NCBI GenBank assembly: GCA_034521575.1
Contig: JAXHMJ010000005.1
Coordinates: 2,170,001-2,234,000, forward strand
From: a candidate division KSB1 bacterium
GTDB taxonomy: Bacteria > Zhuqueibacterota > Zhuqueibacteria > Residuimicrobiales > Krinioviventaceae
Direction: 5' to 3'
DNA length: 64,000 bases
The translations under genes and the position numbers were made by a program. Shown in pieces: positions 41,582 through 50,987 of this stretch. The first letter of the stretch is position 1; every line of letters begins with the position of its first letter. Under the pieces are notes generated by a model, which was not told where the DNA came from, searched no databases, and worked only from the letters and a program-made list of their open reading frames with translations.

Positions 41582-44197
41582 CTATTCTGATAACAATTGA
41601 TCAACTGCCAGTACACCAAACATGTACACACAAGCGCCACTGGTGATGTACTCGCGTTCTTGCCAGAAAAACGGCCAGGTTTTGTTTTCCGGCAAATCCG
41701 GGGTCAGAATGTTGAATCCGCCCCAAAACGTACCGCCGGGAATATAACTCCAGTCCGCCCGATTCGTGCCGTAGGCTACCACGGGAGAGTTGGTGCCCAC
41801 GCCTGAGACCAGGGAAGTGGTGGTGTGTCCCGGATGACAGCCCAGCTGGTAATTCAAGGCATTGAACAAATGTTCGCTTTTGATGAATTCCGGCCACGCT
41901 TTGTGCAGAAAATAATAATTCATACCCACATTGTGAAATTCACTGTGTTCGGCTCCAAACGGGTTTTCAGCCAGACGCACGTCCAGGGTTTTGCCCAAAT
42001 GTTTGGCGGCTTTTGTCACGTTTTGCGTGTATTCCGGACAATCCAATTCGCCGAGCACCCGGCCGATACTCCAGCCAACACGCTCCATATCTTGAACAGA
42101 CGGAACCGGAATATCGCATAGAGCCTGTTTGTATTCATCCTTACCGAGGGTAAGAATCAATTCAGTCAAAAGTTCGATTTTGGCATTTTCAGCCCGGCGG
42201 CCGGTTGCGCTTCTATGAGTTATCCAGAGGGCTTTTGCGGTTTGCAGGCATTCGTCGGCCAGATCAGCGTCATAACGGTCCAGTACGCGTGCTGCAGCCG
42301 CCAAAGCCGTGGCGCCCAGCATCTGTCGCGCCGGATTGGTTTCCGTAAACACCAGACGGTCATCCAGTTCCGGAACCACATATTCAAAAGATTCATCATA
42401 CACATCCGGGTCAAATCGATTAGAGTAACGGTTTGCCACTTTTTTATACCAGAGACCGTCTACATCTTTGATTTTTATCTTTTCCGCCTCGTTATCAAAC
42501 ACCTGATTATCCGTGGCATTGGCGGCATCACCCAGTTGAACGTACTGGCGCAGAGAAGGACAAATAATACCGCGGTACAGGCGTCCGAGACTGCGGTAAC
42601 CGGCCAGGATGCTCAGGACACCGTGTTCAATCTGCTGCAGCACATCGGCTTTGCCGTCCGGGTGATGAATTTCAACAAACTTGTTTTCCTGATCCACAAA
42701 GGTTTCGTCGTAATCGACATTAAATTCTTCGTACATTAGCGTCAAAATGCGCACCGTTCGCGCCTGAGTTTCCACGCGTAAATCGTAATCACCGGCGTCA
42801 TGCCAACCTCCAACATTCAGACCGGGAACATGCTCCAGCGGCTTGAACGGAGACAAAGTGGAGGACTCGTCCTGATTGTCATAGCCGTCAAAATGATTGA
42901 TATTCAGAGGCGCCATCAAGGCATCATCCATATGACATTTTCCGTGCCAGATTCGGTATTTTTCATTCACGCGCATGTGACACATTTGCACCGGCATAAA
43001 GTATTCCAAAGTGGGCTGCCACACATGGCGTTTGTAAACATCCTCTGATATTTGGAACACCGGCGTTTGGAAATCTCCATACTGTACCAGATAGGCGCCG
43101 GGTTCGGTTATCTGAGTAAAATCAAAAATTGCATAATTGTAGCGCAGATGCTGTCCCCACCACTCCGGCTTGCCGGTCAGAACGCTGCGGATTTCGCCGC
43201 TGGATTTTACCCGCTGCAAAACCGCGCTTTGCACGGTTTTGACCGCATCATCCAGTTCAATGATGGCGCGTTTGACCTGATCGGGATGATAACCCACCTG
43301 AGAGGTATGCACCACCGGACCATACTGCCAGTCCGGCATGACATTGGGTGTCACAGTCCATTCTACGGCGCCGTCCGTAGCGCCTTCCGGGATTAGCGAA
43401 CGCACTACAAACCAGCCGTTGGCATGTTTGTAGCTGCCATCCAGCAGGCATAGATCATTGATGTGATTTTTGATGGTCATTCTGGATAATTTGCTTTCAG
43501 GAGCCACGGTCAGATGTCTGCCGGTGGCCAGAGGAACCGGATTGTAATGATTGCGCTCGCTTTTGGTAGACGGGCCGTGAGCCTGGCGTGGAAAAATTCC
43601 GGATTCTCCGTCCATATAAAACGCTTTGTTGTAATAATGGCCGGGAAACAGTTCCAGATTAAATCCGACCTGCCCGACCCATTCCTCGGGCAGCGGTTTT
43701 TCCAAATCGACAATGATCTTGAAAGATTTCCCCTCTGCCTGCACGCGCACATTGTATTGAAGGTTTAAATCAGGGTAAATAATAGGATTAAATCCTTGAC
43801 TGTCACGGCTCTTATACGGATAGCGGCAGACCAGACTGATTTCGTTCGCTTGCTGGTCAACGCGACGCTCCTCCAGGGCAATAGCGTCCGGTGATGCGCT
43901 GCTTTTTTGTCCGCCTTTTTCTCCATATTGGGGGATGGGTTGCCATTGTCCGGGAGCAACACTTAGTCGCACATTACCGCAGCTTGCGGTTCGGTTTCCG
44001 TGCTGAATAATTTCAATCCCGCCCTGGTGTCCATCCGGATAGGCATTTTGAAACACAAACACATTCAGGCCCGGCATTTCGAAATATTCTTTCTCATTGA
44101 TGGTGAGACCGCTATCGGCTGCAGACGCCAAACCGACGGTCAGAACCGGCAGCATAAGCATCAAAAAAACCGAGATGTTTCTTAACAGCACTTTCAT
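41582..44197 (-). CDS. secreted GH9 glycoside hydrolase, copy 2
   Basis: The start at 44197 follows GGAGGAGGAGAACC and gives a signal peptide (MKVLLRNISVFLMLMLPVLT). The domain order is as in copy 1 but intact: N-terminal sandwich (30-250), Ig-like domain (YGPVVHTSQVGYHPDQVKRA) and GH9 barrel with GGWHDAGDYDLRVETQ and WQEREYITSGACVYMFGVL. The protein has about 871 residues. It is first in the leftward transcript and has the best promoter, so it is probably the main secreted hydrolase. Which beta-1,4-linked polymer it attacks is open. The uronate enzymes nearby argue against plain cellulose. Confidence 0.92.
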   Translation of the reverse strand: MKVLLRNISVFLMLMLPVLTVGLASAADSGLTINEKEYFEMPGLNVFVFQNAYPDGHQGGIEIIQHGNRTASCGNVRLSVAPGQWQPIPQYGEKGGQKSSASPDAIALEERRVDQQANEISLVCRYPYKSRDSQGFNPIIYPDLNLQYNVRVQAEGKSFKIIVDLEKPLPEEWVGQVGFNLELFPGHYYNKAFYMDGESGIFPRQAHGPSTKSERNHYNPVPLATGRHLTVAPESKLSRMTIKNHINDLCLLDGSYKHANGWFVVRSLIPEGATDGAVEWTVTPNVMPDWQYGPVVHTSQVGYHPDQVKRAIIELDDAVKTVQSAVLQRVKSSGEIRSVLTGKPEWWGQHLRYNYAIFDFTQITEPGAYLVQYGDFQTPVFQISEDVYKRHVWQPTLEYFMPVQMCHMRVNEKYRIWHGKCHMDDALMAPLNINHFDGYDNQDESSTLSPFKPLEHVPGLNVGGWHDAGDYDLRVETQARTVRILTLMYEEFNVDYDETFVDQENKFVEIHHPDGKADVLQQIEHGVLSILAGYRSLGRLYRGIICPSLRQYVQLGDAANATDNQVFDNEAEKIKIKDVDGLWYKKVANRYSNRFDPDVYDESFEYVVPELDDRLVFTETNPARQMLGATALAAAARVLDRYDADLADECLQTAKALWITHRSATGRRAENAKIELLTELILTLGKDEYKQALCDIPVPSVQDMERVGWSIGRVLGELDCPEYTQNVTKAAKHLGKTLDVRLAENPFGAEHSEFHNVGMNYYFLHKAWPEFIKSEHLFNALNYQLGCHPGHTTTSLVSGVGTNSPVVAYGTNRADWSYIPGGTFWGGFNILTPDLPENKTWPFFWQEREYITSGACVYMFGVLAVDQLLSE

Positions 44198-44314
44198 GGT
44201 TCTCCTCCTCCAGTTATTGAATTGATGGATTATTTCGAATGGATCACCGCTTTTCTCTCGTATTTCTGTCTCTCGTCTCGTAATCATACGTACGCGCCTT
44301 TATAAATTCAATCT

Positions 44315-44345
44315 ATTCTATCATTTTTTTACTTGTTATACAAGT
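44315..44345 (-). promoter_or_regulatory. leftward promoter of the GH9 operon with overlapping operator
   Basis: On the minus strand TTGTAT (44343-44338) and TAGAAT (44320-44315) are exactly 17 bp apart. The -35 box is embedded in the inverted repeat ACTTGTTATACAAGT (44331-44345, plus strand), the type of dyad bound by GntR-family regulators of sugar-acid catabolism. Binding there would block the promoter. Confidence 0.55.
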
Positions 44346-44381
44346 AAACAATTGTCACTTTACATTGCATTCAAAAATAAT

Positions 44382-44431
44382 TTGCACCTTTAAAAAATTT
44401 TTGATATACTATATAAAATTGAACCGGTTTA
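44382..44431 (+). promoter_or_regulatory. rightward promoter of the KDPG aldolase operon with LacI-type operator
   Basis: TTGCAC (44382-44387) and TATACT (44405-44410) are 17 bp apart. GAACCGGTTTA (44421-44431), a palindrome with a central CG as in LacI/PurR-type operators, lies just downstream, over or next to the expected transcription start. AAGGA (44438-44442) is the ribosome site of the aldolase gene. Confidence 0.55.
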
Positions 44432-44448
44432 AATTTTAAGGACCTGTC

Positions 44449-45117
44449 ATGACACTGAAACGATTTGAGGTTTACAATCTGATGTACAACACTGGTGTGG
44501 TGCCGTTGTTTTACCACCCGGATGCGGACACAGCAATAAAAACTCTGGACGCCTGCTACAAGGGCGGTTTGCGCATATTGGAATACACCAATCGGGGACC
44601 GCGCGCGCATGAGGTGTTCCGGCACATGGCTGAACACGCTGCGCAGCAGATGCCGGATATGGTCCTGGGTGTGGGATCAGTGGTGACACCGGAGACATCG
44701 GACCTGTATATTCAATTGGGTGCGAAATTCGTCGTGTCACCGCTGCTCAACCCGGATATGGCCCGCACCTGCAACCGCCGCAAAGTGGGGTGGATTCCCG
44801 GCTGCTCCACAGCGTCCGAGATTTCCCGGGCGGAGGAACTGGGCGCGGAAGTGGTCAAGGTTTATCCGGCCACTCTTTTAGGCGGACCCAAATTCATCAA
44901 GACCATGCTGGCACCCTGCCCCTGGATGTCTCTGATGCCGTCTCAAGGTGTGGCGCCTACGCGGGAAAATCTCACCGAATGGTTCGACGCCGGCGCCTTT
45001 TGTGTGGGAATGGGCTCCAAGATTATTACCGGTGATATATTAAAAAATGGTCGATTTGATCAGCTGGAAAAAAACATGCGGGATTTGCTGGAACTAATCA
45101 CAGATATCAAATCCTGA
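44449..45117 (+). CDS. eda: KDPG/KHG aldolase
   Basis: This 222-residue protein of the class I aldolase family splits 2-keto-3-deoxy-6-phosphogluconate into pyruvate and glyceraldehyde 3-phosphate. Conserved parts are LRILEYTNRGPRAHEVF, LGVGSVVTPETSDLYIQLGA, PGCSTASEISRAEELGAEVV and the Schiff-base Lys motif VVKVYPATLLGG. Length is normal. It is the only cytosolic catabolic enzyme of this locus and shows that the degraded polymer contains uronic acids or sugars that enter the KDPG branch. The matching kinase is not in the window. The next gene starts 21 bp downstream. Confidence 0.9.
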   Translation: MTLKRFEVYNLMYNTGVVPLFYHPDADTAIKTLDACYKGGLRILEYTNRGPRAHEVFRHMAEHAAQQMPDMVLGVGSVVTPETSDLYIQLGAKFVVSPLLNPDMARTCNRRKVGWIPGCSTASEISRAEELGAEVVKVYPATLLGGPKFIKTMLAPCPWMSLMPSQGVAPTRENLTEWFDAGAFCVGMGSKIITGDILKNGRFDQLEKNMRDLLELITDIKS

Positions 45118-45137
45118 TCGAAACCATAGGAGCGATT

Positions 45138-48100
45138 ATGACACCCAAACGTTTGTTGATATATGCTTTGTTTTTGGTTTTTCTTTTTTCTTTTGCTCTG
45201 TTTTCTCAGCCCGGCCCCGGCAGCGCTTATCAGTCTATGACCGATAACGGCGCCTGGTGTTGGTTCTCTGACCCGCGAGCGGTATACCATGACGGCACGG
45301 TTTATACAGGATGGGTAACGAACACCGGCGATATTACCGTCGGAGCTTTGAATACAAAATCTATGAATCTTGAGCAAACCATACTGCACAAAAACCTGAC
45401 AGCGGATGATCATGCCCATCCGTCCCTGCTGATTCGACCCGACGGCCGCATTGTCGTGTTTTACAGCAAACACGGCGGTGACAAGATGTATATCCGTGTT
45501 TCGAAAAAACCCCATGATATTTCAGTTTGGGGTCCTGTCATCCATCCGGAATTTGATCATTCCGGAAACGGGATTTGTTACACCAATCCGGCGCAGCTGT
45601 CCGGTGAAAAGAACCGCATGTATCTGTTCTGGCGCGGCATTGACTGGAAACCCACGTTTTCTCTCTCGGATGATGGCGGCCGCAGCTGGGCAGATGATCG
45701 AAAACTGATTGAGAGTGAGGGAGCCAGGCCATACGTTAAGGTGGTCAGCGACGGAGACAACAGCATCCATTTTGCGTTTACAGACGGACATCCGCGCCAA
45801 CAGCCGGAAAACAGTATCTATTATATGAAATATGAAAACGGCAATTTTTATAAAGCGGACGGCAGCGAGATTAAATCTATGGATGATCTGCCGATTCAGG
45901 TAAAGGAAACAGATGTGGTGTATGACGGCAAACGCACCAAGGTGCGCGCCTGGATTTGGGATCTCGCGCTGGACGACCAGGGCCGGCCGGTGATTGCCTA
46001 TACGCGTCTGCCTGATGAGAATGACCACCGCTATCATTATGTCCGCTGGAACGGGAACGGTTGGAAGGACCACGAGCTCTGTATTGCCGGGGGCTGGTTT
46101 CCCGAGACCCCCAAGCACAATACTGAACGTGAACCGCATTATTCGGGCGGACTTGTTCTGGATCATGACAATCCGGATATGGTTTATCTGTCAAGGGATG
46201 TCAGCGGTACGTTTGAAATCGAAAAATGGCAGACCCCGGACAAGGGGACGACGTGGATAGCGACACCGATAACCCGGAACTCGAATTATGACCAGGTGCG
46301 TCCTGTGGCGGTACGCGGACATCAGGGAGAACCTTCTGTGCTGTGGATGCACAACCGATCTTACACACACTATACAAAGTATAATTCAGAGATCAAAATG
46401 AATATCAAAAAAACGTCCCTGTCCGCTGATTTTGACCCGGACGCCGTGTACCGGGCGATGCAGCGGGTAGCCGACTGGCAATGGGCCAATCCGTCGCAGC
46501 ACTCGCCGCGCGACTGGACCACGGGTGCGCTGATGAGCGGAATGACCGCCTGGGCGGAAATGGCGCAGGACCCGGTCTATCTGGATTCGCTTCTGGCATT
46601 CAGCGAACGCGCCGGATGGCGGCCCGGCGATCGGATCTATCATGCGGATGATCATTGTATTGCCTGGACCTATCTGCAGCTGTATGAACGCTATGGTGAT
46701 CCGTCAATGATCAAACCTATCCGTGACCGCTTTGACTATATCCTGGAGCATCCGGCTGAAACACAGCTGGACTGGACCACGCCGGGCGCATCAAAGCGCT
46801 GGGGCTGGTGCGATGCTCTGTACATGGGACCGCCGGTCTGGGCCAAACTGGCGCAGATCACCGGCGATGACCGCTATCTGAATTTTATGAACAGGGAATG
46901 GTGGGCGACCACGGATTACCTGTATGATACCGATGAACATCTCTACTACCGCGACAGCCGCTATTTTGAGCGGCGCGAACGCAATGATGAAAAAATATTC
47001 TGGAGCCGCGGTAATGGATGGGTGTTTGCCGGACTCGCCCGGGTGCTGGAAACCCTGCCCCTCAATTATCCGGACCGGGATCGTTACGAGGCACTCTACA
47101 AAGAGATGGCGGCGCGCATCGTCGAGCTTCAGACCGGCGACGGGCTGTGGCATTCCAGTCTGCTGGATCCGGAAAGTTATCCGGTTCCCGAAACCAGTGG
47201 CAGCGGCTTTTATACTTACGGTCTGGCCTGGGGCATCAATCACGGCCTGTTGGATCGTAAAGAATATCTACCGTCCGTGAAACAGGCCTGGACCGCACTG
47301 GTCGAATCCGTGTACCGCAGCGGCAAACTCGGCTACGTGCAGCCTATCGGTGCCGATCCGCGCAATGTAAAACCTGAAATGACAGAAATTTACGGAGTCG
47401 GTGCATTTCTGTACGCCGGCAGTGAAGTGTATAAACTGACCCTGTTCGACGGCGCGCCGCGCCTCACCGTACACGCGGCCAACCCCCTGACACAGCGCCG
47501 CGGTCCCGAGACCCTTGAAGTGGATGCAGACGTTCTCTCGAAAAACGGATTCAAGACGGTCGAAAAATGTGCGGTTTTTGATGTGCAGGAAAACCGCTTT
47601 TTGGTGAGCCAGGCGCTCAAGCTGGACCGCCGGCCCGTAGCGGACCTGCTGCTGTTCCAAAGCGATTTTGCGCCGGGAGAACGCCGGACGTTTTGGATTG
47701 TCGAGCAACGCAAGGATTATGATATTCCGGAACCTGAGTATAAAGCTCATGCCATGTTTGTCCCGGAACGCAAGGATGATTTCGCCTGGGAAAGCGACCG
47801 CATCGCCTACCGGATGTACGGTCCGGCGCTGGAGGAGGAAACCATTTCCGCCGGGATCGATGTCTGGGTTAAATCCGTGCATTATCCGATATTGCACAAA
47901 TGGTACGCCGGTGAGGATTATCACAGCGATCACGGTGAAGGTCTGGATTTTTACAAAGTCGGACCCACCAGCGGCTGCGGCGGATTTGTATTTTCCGGAA
48001 AAGATACACTGTATACCGCGCCGCACAATTTCCGCGAATGGCGTATTCTGGCCAATGGTCCGATCCGCAGCGTGTTTGAACTGGATTATGCCGACTGGAA

Positions 48101-48531
48101 TACCGGAAACGGTGAATCACGCGAGACCAAACGCATTTCCCTGGATCTGGGATCGAACCTCAATCGGATCGAATGCCGGTTTCCGGATTTGCAGACACCG
48201 GCATCCGGAGACTGCAGCCATTGTTCAGCGTGACAACGCCGGCGAGGTGTCGTATAACCTGAAGGAAGGATGGTTGTCCTATTGGCAGCCCAAACACGAA
48301 CAGCATGATTACGTGGGGTGCGGTGTGATTATCCCGCAGGGTCAGACGCGCTTTTCGCAAAAACAGGGACATGTGATGCTGTCGGTGAATCCGGAAATGA
48401 ATCGCTATGTGTATTACGCCGGCGCAGGATGGAGCAAGAGCCCGGATTTCCAGACACGAACGGATTGGGATCATTACCTAAAAACATTTTCCATGCGCCT
48501 GTCTTATCCCCTCGAACTCACCATTGAATAA
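45138..48531 (+). CDS. large secreted BNR4 - GH105 - DUF4861 protein, one frameshift
   Basis: The product of about 1130 residues starts with a signal peptide (LIYALFLVFLFSFALFSQPG). Residues 30-400 are a BNR_4-type seven-bladed propeller (WFSDPRAVYHDGTVYTGWVT, SDDGGRSWADDRKLIESEGA), the fold of PL24-like ulvan lyases and sialidase-like proteins. Residues 430-790 are a GH88/GH105 alpha/alpha barrel (HADDHCIAWTYLQLYERYGD, KRWGWCDALYMGPPVWAKLA, FWSRGNGWVFAGLARVLETL), which opens unsaturated uronyl ends. Residues 800 to the end are DUF4861. Near 48200 the frame shifts and continues VQRDNAGEVSYNLKEGWLSY to the stop at 48531. A propeller, a GH105 and DUF4861 in one chain couple polymer cutting with processing of its ends. 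Confidence 0.85.
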
Positions 48532-48537
48532 AATCAG

Positions 48538-48565
48538 CGCCCCGGATCTCCGGGGCGTTTTATTT
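48538..48565 (+). terminator. Rho-independent terminator of the aldolase-GH105 operon
   Basis: CGCCCCGGA (48538-48546) pairs perfectly with TCCGGGGCG (48549-48557), followed by TTTTATTT. It lies 7 bp after the stop codon. Confidence 0.85.
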
Positions 48566-48635
48566 GAAGAGCAGCCATGGTGTTGCGCTGGCTTTGCTTT
48601 TTTAAGGATACAGTACAGAAAGGCCGCGGCTTTAT

Positions 48636-49054
48636 ATGGCCGATCTTATTGGAGCCGGAGCCCTGTTTGCCATTTTGATGAGGAATACGCTGGGGACCGC
48701 GCAAAACACTTTTTTTGTTGCACTGCCGGTGATATTTGCCGCTTTTCCCAATAGCCTCCATTGGAACAAACTGTTGCCTTTGGTATGGCATTCATGATTG
48801 TAGAGGTCATTCTAATTCAGAAATACTCTTTATTCATTGGTACGCCAGTGTACCGTATCTCCGATGTTCTTTTAACCCTACTGCTTGCGTCCGGTATGGA
48901 TAGCCCTTTCTCAGAACATATCCACACCCGTGTTGTCTTTACAGCCATCATCGTGTGGCTGCTTGCAGATCATTTTGTCTTTGCCGGCTTGTGTTCAAAT
49001 TATTCACCTTGTTTTTTATCACGTTATTGGCAATTTTCAAACGAGTTTATTTGA
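48636..49054 (+). pseudogene. fragment of a spermidine-synthase-like membrane protein
   Basis: Two overlapping frames give MADLIGAGALFAILMRNTLG (from 48636) and, after a shift near 48775, FGMAFMIVEVILIQKYSLFI. Together these look like the last transmembrane helices of the polytopic spermidine-synthase-like proteins (typical GLGFMxVEIxLIQKFxLxLGxPVYS). The N-terminal part and the methyltransferase-like domain are absent. A decayed remnant is the best reading; the family match is by recall. Confidence 0.4.
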
Positions 49055-49490
49055 AAAACGCAAACAACAACCCCATAATCGCCCCGATTTGACCGATCCA
49101 GAAAATAAACATCCATTTGATGAGGTCGGCGCGGGTGCTCTCAATTTTTGAGTCCAGACGTTTTTCAACGTCGGCAATTGTCACATTGACTTTGCCGATT
49201 TCTTCTGTCATGCGCTCATTAACCTTGCCGATTTCTTCTGTCATGCGCTCATTAAACTTGCCGATTTCTTCCGTCAGGCGCTCATTGAATTTGGAACTTT
49301 CTGTGGTGATACGTTCGTTGACTTTGGATATTTCTACCGCCAACCGCCGTTCAAATTTTTCTTCTACAAACTCCAACATTTCATGCTTTTGCTCTTCCTG
49401 ACTTTTATTGATCAAATGAATCAGGCTTTCCGATGCTTTAGGTCCCAGTTTTTCCCGTAATGGTTCTTCTACGGTTACCAGTTTTGCCAT
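49047..49490 (-). CDS. tail-anchored coiled-coil protein with 11-residue repeats
   Basis: This 147-residue protein has an N-terminal globular part (VTVEEPLREKLGPKASESLI), a long helix made of 11-residue repeats of the type KFNERLTEEIG, and one C-terminal transmembrane helix (MFIFWIGQIGAIMGLLFAFF). The 11-residue period suggests a gently wound coiled coil rather than the usual heptad. In DNA the repeats form 33-bp units (49192-49356), of which two are almost identical, so the number can change easily. Similar proteins (DUF1640-like) are common as hypothetical proteins beside toxin or transport genes. The function is unknown. Confidence 0.7.
   Translation of the reverse strand: MAKLVTVEEPLREKLGPKASESLIHLINKSQEEQKHEMLEFVEEKFERRLAVEISKVNERITTESSKFNERLTEEIGKFNERMTEEIGKVNERMTEEIGKVNVTIADVEKRLDSKIESTRADLIKWMFIFWIGQIGAIMGLLFAFFK
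49192..49356. repeat. five 33-bp tandem units in the coiled-coil gene
   Basis: Units start at 49192, 49225, 49258, 49291 and 49324 and begin TTGCCGATTTCTTCTGTCAT in the first two; later units are more degenerate. The period equals 11 codons, so changes in copy number keep the frame. Confidence 0.8.
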
Positions 49491-49889
49491 TGTACCCTCC
49501 TTTTTATGATAAACATAACATAATTCAATGATATTTCAGGTAATTGCAAGAAAAAAGTCGTTGCGATACCGGTTTTGCCGCGTCCGCACACCGCCCCGGC
49601 GTCAATCAGCCGAAAGGCGGACATCGCACCGGGGCTCAGAAATGAAAGCACAGCGTCTGACGGCAGCAACTCACCCACAGGCCATGCCTGCTCGGCAGCA
49701 TCGCGGATGCTGCACTGCATATTTGGCCTCGCCGTACAATTGCCAACTTGTGCGACGAGTGACAGCGGCACAATCCTGAAAAAGGCTGTATCCTGCCCTT
49801 CCCGTTTGTCGCACAGCGGAAAGCTGTACGACAAAACAGGACTATAGTACATCCTGTTGTATTTTGAACTCTCTCGCGCCTGTGTGCCG
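49491..49889. other. intergenic region without a recognised gene
   Basis: Open frames exist on both strands in these 399 bp but none resembles a known protein or has a good ribosome site. The segment is more GC-rich than typical spacers and may hold a decayed gene. No hairpin or repeat stands out. Confidence 0.35.
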
Positions 49890-50986
49890 TTAAACGGTTT
49901 TCTGAATCACCTCCACAATGCGTTCAGCGGCTCTGCCGTCCCATAACGGTGGAATCCGCCCCTGCCGGCGGCTGCCGTTTATCGCTTCGCGATACGAGTT
50001 TAGAATCTGTTCCGGGTCCATCCCCACAAGCTTGTTGGTGCCCAAATCCACAGTGACCGGGCGTTCTGTGTTTTCCCGCAATGTAATGCAGGGAATCTGC
50101 AGGTAGGTGGTTTCTTCCTGAATACCCCCGGAATCCGTGATCAACAACCGGGCATTGGCCATAAGATTGAGAAAAGACAAATAACCGAGCGGCGGCGCCA
50201 GAGTCAGATTATGCATCACTTGCACCTGATCATCCATACCGAACTGCGAGATCATCTTGCGAGTGCGCGGGTGGATGGGAAAAGGATCGGCGTTTCGTGC
50301 TGAATTTCTTCAAGTGCGGAGAGAATCCCGGCCAGCGTATCGCGATCATCCACATTGGACGGACGATGCATGGTCATCAGCGCATATTCGCCGGGGCGGG
50401 TATGAAACAAGTCAAAAGCGTGCAAATTCTCGGTTTTCTGCAAATTGGCGACCAGCGAATCGATCATGACATTGCCGGTAAAGTGAATTTTGTCCGGATC
50501 AACACCTTCGTTTTTCAGATTATCCAGGCCGCTTTGCTCGGTGACAAACAGCAGATCACACACCGCATCGGTCATCAGGCGGTTGATCTCTTCGGGCATG
50601 CTGCGGTCAAAACTGCGCAGACCGGCTTCCACGTGCGCCACCGGAATATTAAGTTTGACCGCGGCCAGTGCAGCGGCAAGCGTTGAATTGACATCTCCCA
50701 CCACCACAACCAGATCCGGATGCTGCTCCATGCAGATTTTTTCCATTTCGATCAAAATCGCGCCGGTTTGCGCCGCGTGCGATCCCGACCCCACGCCCAA
50801 ATAAATATCCGGTTCCGGCATTTCCAGATCCACAAAAAACGTTTTTGACATTTTTTCATCATAGTGCTGGCCGGTATGGATCAGAAGCGGTTCCAGCCCG
50901 GAAATCGATTGCATCTGACGGTGGATGGGCGCGATTTTCATAAAATTCGGACGCGCTCCCACCACATTTATGATCTTTTTTGACAT
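49890..50986 (-). CDS. wecB: UDP-N-acetylglucosamine 2-epimerase (non-hydrolysing), one frameshift
   Basis: WecB interconverts UDP-GlcNAc and UDP-ManNAc for surface polysaccharides. The start at 50986 gives MSKKIINVVGARPNFMKIAP. Conserved blocks are LLIHTGQHYDEKMS, VVGDVNSTLAAALAA and VAHVEAGLRSFDRSMPEEIN. Near 50278 one base is missing: ILFP is followed in the next frame by IHPRTRKMISQFG and the remaining C-terminal third (LLITDSGGIQEETTYLQIPC, LRENTERPVTVDLGTN). All catalytic parts are present, so the break is probably a sequencing error. It is the last gene of a three-gene operon. Confidence 0.92.
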
Positions 50987-50987
50987 A

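Noticed and set aside
44449-48531. Aldolase and GH105 genes as members of a SusC/SusD utilisation locus
   Set aside because: No SusC- or SusD-like gene is near; the only TonB receptor is 37 kb away and not SusC-like in its neighbourhood.
49192-49356. CRISPR array
   Set aside because: The 33-bp units are contiguous, have no spacers and encode an in-frame helical repeat.
49475-49852. 125-codon minus-strand frame between the coiled-coil gene and wecB
   Set aside because: It has no recognisable domain, its end overlaps the start of the coiled-coil gene and there is a similar open frame on the other strand; composition alone keeps it open.
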